64,000 nucleotides of DNA from Ascochyta rabiei (lineage: Eukaryota > Ascomycota > Dothideomycetes > Pleosporales > Didymellaceae), in NCBI RefSeq assembly GCF_004011695.2, contig NC_082415.1, forward strand, positions 1 through 64,000, written 5' to 3'. Below, piece by piece: positions 56,560 through 64,000 of the stretch. A program made the position numbers and the translations under genes. The notes below the pieces were generated by a model. The model was not told the origin of the DNA and made no database searches. It saw only the letters and a list, made by a program, of their open reading frames with translations. Within the stretch, counting starts at the first letter, position 1. Each line of letters begins with the position of its first letter.

Positions 56560-57070
56560 AAATATAAAACTTATATAAAGTATAACTGCGTATACAAGGT
56601 TTACGTTTAATCTAGGAAGTGTAGTAAGTGCGTTTGCCTTAGGCAACATTATAACGTAAAGGTAACATAATCTAAGTTTACCTAGCTAATGTCTAAGAAA
56701 GAAAAATTACGTGTGCGTATAAAGGAGAGTTGCAAAGCACAAACTAAAGCGCTTTAAATATTAGAAAAAGCTATAGAGGACTTGCGTGTAGCTTATGCGC
56801 ACAAGGAGCAGTTACAACAACAAATAGATTTGTTAGACTATTGTGCTAAGGAGGTTATTGCGGCAGAGGAGCGCGGTATAGAAGAGCAGGAACAGTTAGA
56901 GGCAGGGACCATTAAGTTAACTAATCCACCTAATAAGTTCTTGTTGCTGCCTAGTACCTAGGGCGCCTTTAAAGGCTATCCCTTAGAGTACTAGGAGAGC
57001 AACGTAGCACTGCCTAATTAGTCTCTTTAAATTGCTTTAATAACTGCTGATAGTTTAGAAGGTGTGCAGT
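56560..57070 (+). pseudogene. Antisense ORF of gypsy-2: CxxC plus coiled coil
   Basis: On the + strand, opposite to gag-pol, a coding-like frame holds KCSKCVCLRQH (CxxC cluster), then from an ATG at 56699 MSKKEKLRVRIKESCKAQ and a long coiled-coil-like segment (IEDLRVAYAHKEQLQQQIDL, AAEERGIEEQEQLEA). Stops are few (TAA/TAG at Gln/Trp-like positions), so it is less damaged than pol. A TE-encoded accessory protein is the likely reading; the family is not identified. Confidence 0.65.
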
Positions 57071-57299
57071 TAGTTCCTATGTGTTTTCTAAGTTAGGGTA
57101 TCCTAACTACTTAACTAGATATTTAACCTAGCTACCTTCCTTTTAGTATTATATTATTTTTTTAAGTTCCTATTAGTCTTTACTATTAGCTTAGTAATAG
57201 AAGTTCTTCTAGATAGGCGTTCTAGATTTAGCTAGTTCTAATAGCAATATGTGGAATACTGGATAGATCTTTACATCTTTTAGCAGATTAAGTCTATAG

Positions 57300-60200
57300 T
57301 TAACTAGGCTTATCTGCTTTAAAATAAAAAAGGGTCTAACTTTAACATAATCTAGATTTTTTGTTAGTCTTTATATGCGAAGGTTTTTAATAAGAAGATA
57401 GACCTTATCCCCCTCTTTTAGCTAAGGTGCTGTTTTTCTTTTCTCGTTAACATATAAGATTGCTTGTTCTTAAGCCTTACTAATGTTTTCTAGTGCTCCT
57501 TTATGCACTTCTTTTAGTCTTGCTACTAAGGATATTACTAATCCAGTCTAAATTACTGTGTCCAGACTTCTAGTAAAGAGATTTAGGTGCATCCTGTAAT
57601 TTAGGAAGAATAGTAATTCTCCTGTTACTTCTGACAATTTGTTGTTATATGCAATTTATGCTATTAGTAACAGTAAAACCTAGTTATCTTACTGCTAGTT
57701 GCTGTATATCTGTAGGTATGTTTCTATAGTCTAATTTATTCTTTTAGTCTGTCTATCTGTCTACAGATAATAGGCTGTTAAGAGCTTCTTCTTAGTAATA
57801 ATAGCTGCCAAGAGCGTAGTCTAATAATTCAACGTAAAGAGTTTGTCTTAATTATTAATAATTAATTCTGGTATGCTATAATGCCTTATGTGTTAATCTA
57901 GAAACACTTATATATGCTGCTCTGCAGTATAGCTATATTAAAACAGTATTATTTTAGTGTACTTAGTAAATCTATTAACTATAACAAAAATTAAGTTATA
58001 GTTGTATCTAGTTACAGGGTCTCTTAAGATAGGTAGCTGTGTAACAAAGTCTATTGTAATGTTTGTCTATAGCGCTGTTAGTAGCTCTATTGCCTGCATT
58101 TCTCTATATTTTGCGTGTGTACTATGTTTATTTTGCTAATAGTTAATATAGTTCTTAATGTATTTAGTAACCTTGTCTTTTATATCGCTAAACTTATAGT
58201 GTTACTTAATAAGTTCTATTATGCGTGTAATTCTAGGGTGTCTGTGTAGTAGGTTATTGTAGTAATTAGCTATAAATTTTTCCTAAAGTTCCTCTAGTAT
58301 GTCTAATGTAATGCGCTGTTTGTTTTTAATTTATATTATATTGTTTAGTTATTACAATAGTCTAAGTAACCTGTTATTATTAATTCCTAGTACTGCGAAC
58401 TAGTTTATTGTCTTTTCTCTAGTAAGGTTGTGTTGTCTGCTAAGCGCATTAGCTCTACTATTATCTTTGCCTAGTGTATACAATATTTCAAATTTGTATT
58501 ATCTAAGTATCTTAGACTAACGTACTTGTTATTAATTGAAGACCTTAGTAGTAGTAAAGTATACTAGGTTCTTATAGTTTGTGTAGATAGTAAGTTCTAA
58601 GCAGATTTCTGCGTATAGTTGCTAATGTTCTAGGGCTAATATAATTATATGTAATTCTTTGTTGTGCATATTAAAGTGTTCTTTAGGTACTAAGAACTCA
58701 TATAAGTAGTAAGTAATAGGGTGCTATAGTCTATCCTTTTCCTATGTAATATATGCGCCTAATATAAGATCTAAGGCGTTAGTTTCTATGCGTATTAGCT
58801 TGCTACTGTAAAATATAATTAATATAGGAGGTGTAATACAGGCTTGCTTAAGTGCCTTAAATGCATTATTCTATTCTTGTCCCTACTTAAATAGTGTATC
58901 CTTCTGCGTAAGCTTTGTTAGCAGGATTACAATCTTAGAGTAGTCCTTAATTAAGTGTTAGTTAAAGTTAACAAATCCTAAGAATTCCTGGGTCTGTTTA
59001 ACTGTTTTTAGCGTTTGCTAGGTCTTAACTACTTCTACCTTTATTAGACTAATCTTAACTCTATATCGTCCTACAATGTACCCTAGAAATTTAACTTCCT
59101 CCTTATACTATTTGCACTTCTTAGGTTTAAGTTATAGGTCTGCCTGCCTTAGGCATTCTAGTACTTCTGTAACGTGTTGTTTATGCTCTTCTAGTGTCTT
59201 TAAGTACACTAGGATATTATTTAGGTACGCTACTACAGTTCTGTTAAGGTGTGCTCTTAGGACGTTGTTAATTAACTCCTAGCACCTTGCTAGTGCGTTT
59301 ATTAGACTAAACAGTATAACTAGGTACTTATAGAGTCTATATTACGTCCTAAATACTATTTTCTATTCTTCTTTTTCTTTTATATGTATAAGGTTGTACG
59401 CGCCTTATAGGTCTAACGCTGTAAAGTACTAAGCTCCTACTAGCTAGTCCTACAACTCTGTAATGTTTAGGAGCAGGTAGCAGTTTTTAATAGTAATTTT
59501 ATTAAGCTTCCTAAAGTTAATGTAAGGTTGTAGCTTGCTATCCTTCTTAGGAATAAACATAATTAGGTACCCTGCAGGTAATTCTAATCTTCTAATAAAT
59601 CCCTTCTTAAGGTTCTCCTTAATATACTTGCAAAGTACTTTAAGTTCCTTTTCTAATAGCTAGTAAAATAGCCTAAAAGTTAGTGTCTTTCCTTTCTAGA
59701 GCTTAATCTTATAATCCTAGGGTTTATGCTTAGGTAGGGCTTTTACTGTAAGCTCTTCTCTAAATATTTCTGCGTACTGTCTGTACACGTTAGAGATGGC
59801 AGAAGGTGCACTCCTTTCCTCCTTAACTCTTACTTTGTAATCTGTAGGGCGTTCAGCATCTATAGAGTTAACTGCTCTATCTTAGCACGTCTTATGTAAC
59901 AAAGAGACATTGTTAATCTCCTTCTTATCTACTAGCTACTGCGTGCGCTGCGTAGGCGTAGATGCATTAGTGCTGTATTTGTAGCCTTCTAACAAAAGTC
60001 TTTCTTATACCTAGTCTATCTTTAGGTTGTACTTTTATAACTAGAGAAGTCCTTATATAATGTTGTGCGTAGCCTTTGCAAAGACGTCTAGGTTTATTTC
60101 CTTATAGTGCCTCTATATCTGTAGAGGTACTGCTATTACTTTAAGTATAATTAGTTGTTTATCTAGTATTAATTCTCTATTAGCTACTTAGAGTAAGTAC

Positions 60201-62260
60201 GGGTTCTCCTTATAATATAATCTAAGTCTGGCTTACTATATTGCTGTTCTGGATATATAACTTACTTATGCTCCTAAGTCTAAGAGTGCTGTTAAGGCTA
60301 CCCTATTTAATTTAATAGGTAGCTTAATAAGGTGATTATTCCTAATGCTATTAATAATTAATCCCTAGGGCTTGTAGGCGCTGGCCTAAAAAAGTCCCCT
60401 CTTTACTAAACCATTTAAATTGCTTTGTACTGTAATGCTTTTTACATTCTATGTTAAGGCAGTTCTGCCAGCGTGTATTGTAGCAACTTCTATTAACTAC
60501 TAGCTGTATTTGTATTATAGCCTGTAGGTTATCTATTCTAGGAAAATATGCTTTCTAGCGTTTGTTAATAAGATAAAGTTTACACAGGTTATTGTAACAC
60601 TAGTACTATTAACTGCAACAGAGGCTTTATTGTGCCAGGAACTATCCTACACTAAGCTTCTTGTTGTAGTAGATTATGTATTTGTTCTTAGTGCATACTA
60701 TCTACGTAAGGTTTCTATATTTTAGGTTTTAGTAGTCTAGGATATACTATAGTTGTAGGCTAATTATTAGTAGTGCTTCTTTCTACTTCTGCATATGTTC
60801 TAGGCTAAGCTGTATTTCTTACTTACACTAAAGCTAGTCTTTAGCTTCTTCTAGGTTATTAGCAAACTGTTTGCTATTGTTGCTTCCTTTTCTGAACTAG
60901 TAAAGAAGCTGTTAGAGTTCTAGTATTATTTCTGTAATTTTAGGTACTCCTACAGGACTAACAAGTTCTTAACACATTTAGTAAGGGGCTTCTTTATTGT
61001 TATGCTTCTAGCGTTGTTAAGCTATACGTTCTTGTTTGCGTGTTAGTAGGGCGCTAATTTAGTTAAACTCTTACTCTAAGGTGTCGAGTAGGTTGTCTAT
61101 CTTTTGCTAGTTGTTATTAGAGTAGTATTCTGTTTCTTTGCCTGTCTAGGCGTCCTAGTAGGGTGTTGCCACACGAATTGGAGGTACAATATAGTTGTTA
61201 TTGTCCTCTAGACTAGACTCTAGGTCTTCTAGTAGTTGTTCTATGTTATTAGTAAGAATTTCCTATTTACTAGCATCTGTATTATTATAATTACAGGTAA
61301 GTATATTTAACTAGCAGTGAACCTTGTTTATCTAGCAGTCCCTAGCAAAGTGGCCTGGTTTGCTACAGTTGTAGCAGTCCCTGCTGCCTCTGTGTTAGTT
61401 GCCCCCCTTAGGCTTCTTATTCTATTGCTTTAGTGGTCCCTTGTTACAGTTTAAGAGGTCTATTACTTTAGGTCTGTAGTATCTACTCTAAGTGTTGCTG
61501 TAGGTGCAACAACTAGTATTTAGCTAATTATAACCTACTTGCTGTCCTTAATATAAGTTATTACGCTACTAGTTCCTTAGTAGCAGCCTGTGAGTAGCAA
61601 TAACAGTAGTACAGGCTCTAGGGTTATCTTAAAGTTCTTACTAAAGTTTATAAAGTTGTATGTTAATGTTAATAGCAGTATTAATAAGCTTGTTAAGGGT
61701 TTCTGTGCTTGCGCTAGTGCGCATAAGTTCTTCCTTAACCTTAGGCTTTAATCCTTATTAAAACATAGTAATTAGGGCAGTGTTGTCCTAGTTAGCGTTA
61801 GCAGTAAGCTGCTAAAACTCTGTAGCGTAGTTAGCGGCTAACTTGTTCTATCTAATCTTCTAAATATTGCGTTAAGCAATGTGTAGTTTGTTAGAGACTT
61901 TAAAGATTAGCTTAATCTTTTCTTTAAATAGGTTAAAGTCTTTTATCTATTTATCTACATTGTCTAGGGCCTTACTAGTTTAGTACTGCTGCACAAATGG
62001 CTTAATCTATGTAAATACTTTGCTACGCATGTAGCTAGCTGCAAGGACTACTTATTTAGCCTTAGGAACCTTCTTACATTAGAAGGTAAAGAAGAGGTCC
62101 TACTGCATAAGCTAGTTATTAAGCTTGCTGCAATCTCTGTAGTAAAGGTTAGGCTTGTTAATATTTATAGTGCTAGTGGTAACAGTTACATCTATGTTAA
62201 TGTTGCTAGACGTAGAGTTACTAGGGGTAGCACAGGATCTAATAGTACCTATTTTAGGGG
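57300..62260 (-). pseudogene. gypsy-2 gag-pol, RIP-degraded
   Basis: Minus strand. Gag zinc knuckle CYNCSKPGHFARDC (intact C-X2-C-X4-H-X4-C) at about 61335-61380; protease-type sequence near 60200-60300; reverse transcriptase with VAYLNNILVYLKTLEEH (from YLDDILVY, Asp to Asn) at about 59190-59240, followed by LGYIVG; RNase H about 58500-58800; integrase region about 57500-58400. Stops throughout. Confidence 0.85.
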
Positions 62261-62269
62261 TGTTTAAAA

Positions 62270-62800
62270 TATTAAAGTTGTACTTTAGTTAAAGACCGTA
62301 AGCACTAATTCTATTAGTTCTTAGGGATAAGTACTAGTAGATTAGTTAGGGTTATTAACTAAGCAAAGCTTGTAAAGATAGGGTGCACTAAATAGTACAG
62401 AGTAGACTGTCTAGTTTAAGCACAGGTTAAGATTCTAAAGACAAACTTAATTAACAAGGTTAAACACAAACTATAAGGGTTGTGTTCCTACGTAACTATA
62501 TACTTTAATGATAGTAGTAGTAATATAGGCTAATTAGTGTTAAGGATCCTCTAATCGCACTAATCACTAATCACACTAATTACTGATCACACTGATCTCT
62601 GATTACACTAATCACTGATTACACTAATCACTAATTGTACTAATTATGCCAAGCCTGATTATATTACGTGATTCTCAGCTTCTTACCAAGTGTTAACGCT
62701 GTTATGTTTGCTTATGCTGAGCCTAATGACTAGTTGTACTTACTGTGCCCTATACACTGTAATTAGCTTATATCCTTCCCGTGTTCTGTAGATCGTAACA
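62270..62800 (-). repeat. gypsy-2 LTR (right)
   Basis: 531 bp, starts TATTAAAGTTGTACTTTAG and ends GATCGTAACA. Same internal CACTAATCACTAAT-type array at about 62555-62645. Confidence 0.92.
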
Positions 62801-62989
62801 GCTAGCCTATTTGCTAATTAGTAACAACTTTGTAAATCTATCTATAATTATGTTATTAGATAGGGTGTATTCTACTTTAATTATTTTATAGTTAACTTTT
62901 TTTATAACTAGTAGTTATGTATATTAATATACTCAAGCTTAGTTTTTATCTTAGTAATGTCTATAGTAACTAGACGTATTGTCTGCATA

Positions 62990-64000
62990 ACGTGTTTTAC
63001 CACCAAGCGGTTACCACCACTAAGCGGTCACCCCTTACTAAAATCGCGACTATTACAGACTATTACCACTGCACTACAACACTGTACTAATAATTACTCT
63101 AGCCTAATATACTATTTAGAAGCGTTTCTATTATCTATATCTATAATTTCTGCTGTATAGGTATGCGTGTTGTAGCTAGTCTTACTATAACGCCTACAGT
63201 GCCTCTCCTTGCGTACCCTCTTTACAGGCTGTTTAGCTGCCTCCCTACTACTAAAGTCCTTCTTAGCTATTAAATCCTGTACGTTACCTACTATAAGACT
63301 CTCCTCTGTTTAAATATACTTTCTTTTGTAACTGCTCTGCTCTGTTAGAGTAGATATTGCCTTACAAATACCAGCTAGTTCCTGCGCCTACAACACTAAA
63401 TTATAACCTATAATAGCTATACCTTTTATAAGCAAATTAACAGCCTATAGAAGAGGAGAGACTAGTAATTCTCTGTGCCTTTGTATGCGCTTACAAACTA
63501 GCGTTAATTACGCCTCTATCTCCTTTAGGGTGGCTGGCGTTTTTAGCTCCTATAGGGTAGCCTCTAGTAATAGAGGTGTTAGCGTGCGAAGCACCACATT
63601 AAGCTTTAATAGCACTTGCTCTAGGTTGTAGAGTACTAAACTAGAGCCTCTAAAGCTTACTAGGATATTTTCCTTTATAATTGCCTTATTAAAAGTAATA
63701 CAAAAGGCTAGTAAGAACGTCTCTTTCTTAACTTACGTGACAGAGTACCTTGCCTAGCTATTAATCTTGGTAGAGTACGCCTACTTTAAAGGGGCAAAAC
63801 AGCCTACATTAAGCAGCTACAGTAGGTGCAATAAGTAAGAAGGCATATAGAGAGTAACAATCTTCTGTTCCTTACAGTACTTATAGAATTTGTAGCTCTA
63901 GTAGCTCTTGTAGCTATCTATAATTAGTAGATAGTACGCGCCTATAGTACGCTCCTTTATATACATATTAAAGTGCTTTAGCTACTTTACACTAAGCTTA
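62990..64000 (-). mobile_element. Fot1/pogo-like DNA transposon 4, partial
   Basis: The left terminal repeat begins ACGTGTTTTACCACCAAGCG after TA (62988-62989) and has two tandem copies of an ACCACCAAGCGGT-type motif. The transposase is on the minus strand: LLIIDSYKSY (second Asp retained) at about 63900-63930, LLNVGCFAPLK (third Asp changed to Asn) at about 63795-63830, and a degenerate zinc knuckle at about 63180-63225. The right end lies beyond the window. Confidence 0.88.

Larger units (their letters stand above)
55857..62800 (-). mobile_element. Ty3/gypsy element 2
   Basis: LTRs of about 531-532 bp (55857-56388 and 62270-62800), duplication GCTGG/GCTAG (55852-55856 and 62801-62805, differing by one RIP-type change). 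Gag-pol runs on the minus strand, and an extra ORF runs on the + strand next to the left LTR. Inserted in copia-2. Confidence 0.94.
55532..64000 (-). mobile_element. Ty1/copia element 2, interrupted and leaving the window
   Basis: The LTR at 55532-55699 (168 bp) is of the same family as copia-1. The element body continues to 55851, is interrupted by gypsy-2, resumes at 62806-62987 (matching 48673-48860 of copia-1) and is interrupted again by a Fot1-like element at 62990. The 5-bp sequence before the LTR is GATTC; its partner lies outside the window. Confidence 0.88.

Noticed and set aside
1..64000. tRNA and rRNA genes
   Set aside because: No sequence with convincing A/B boxes plus cloverleaf pairing, and no conserved rRNA segments, were noticed on reading; a dedicated scan was not possible.

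Overview
The window is one end of a chromosome from a filamentous ascomycete fungus. It opens with a perfect CCCTAA telomere at base 1. Almost everything inward is subtelomeric: degenerate telomere-like tracts, nested transposons, and decayed copies of a telomere-linked helicase family. Repeats carry the mark of RIP (repeat-induced point mutation, CpA to TpA): Gln and Trp codons have become TAG or TAA while the frame is kept. Paralogues inside the window show this directly. The Fot1/pogo, Ty3/gypsy, Ty1/copia and Tad-like LINE families would fit a Dothideomycete or related Pezizomycete, but the species cannot be named from the sequence.

Layout. 1-5058: telomere, then a tract with no G on the + strand for 2,047 bases, split by a Fot1-like element (2046-3891). 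5059-7370: C-rich and then G-rich degenerate minisatellites. 7689-9450: an LTR remnant and a Vps62-domain pseudogene. 10.3-21.4 kb: three partial copies of a large gene encoding DUF3505-like zinc fingers, a tyrosine-recombinase-like core and a RecQ helicase, plus two copies of a smaller gene (gene A). Short telomere tracts lie at the joints, two of them 5-10 bp from helicase start codons. 21.8-33.4 kb: an 11.6 kb AT-rich block almost free of CpA and TpG. It holds a nearly open 2,131-codon version of the same helicase gene and, divergently, an intact-looking three-exon gene.

33.4-44.5 kb: a LINE interrupted by a gypsy element with 202-bp LTRs and by a Fot1-like element. 44.5-46.8 kb: a small island of ordinary composition with an intact DUF4267 membrane-protein gene and a broken multi-exon gene. 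46.8-64 kb: gag debris, then a second, inverted LINE containing copia-1 (itself containing a Fot1-like element), then copia-2, which contains gypsy-2 and a fourth Fot1-like element running off the window. Target-site duplications are readable at most junctions, so the order of insertion can be reconstructed.

How the parts may work together (inference): the zinc-finger/recombinase/RecQ gene looks like a telomere-associated mobile or end-maintenance gene. It recurs with different partners, sits against telomere repeats, and in the AT-rich block has stayed open despite extreme mutation bias. No tRNA, rRNA or CRISPR array was seen.
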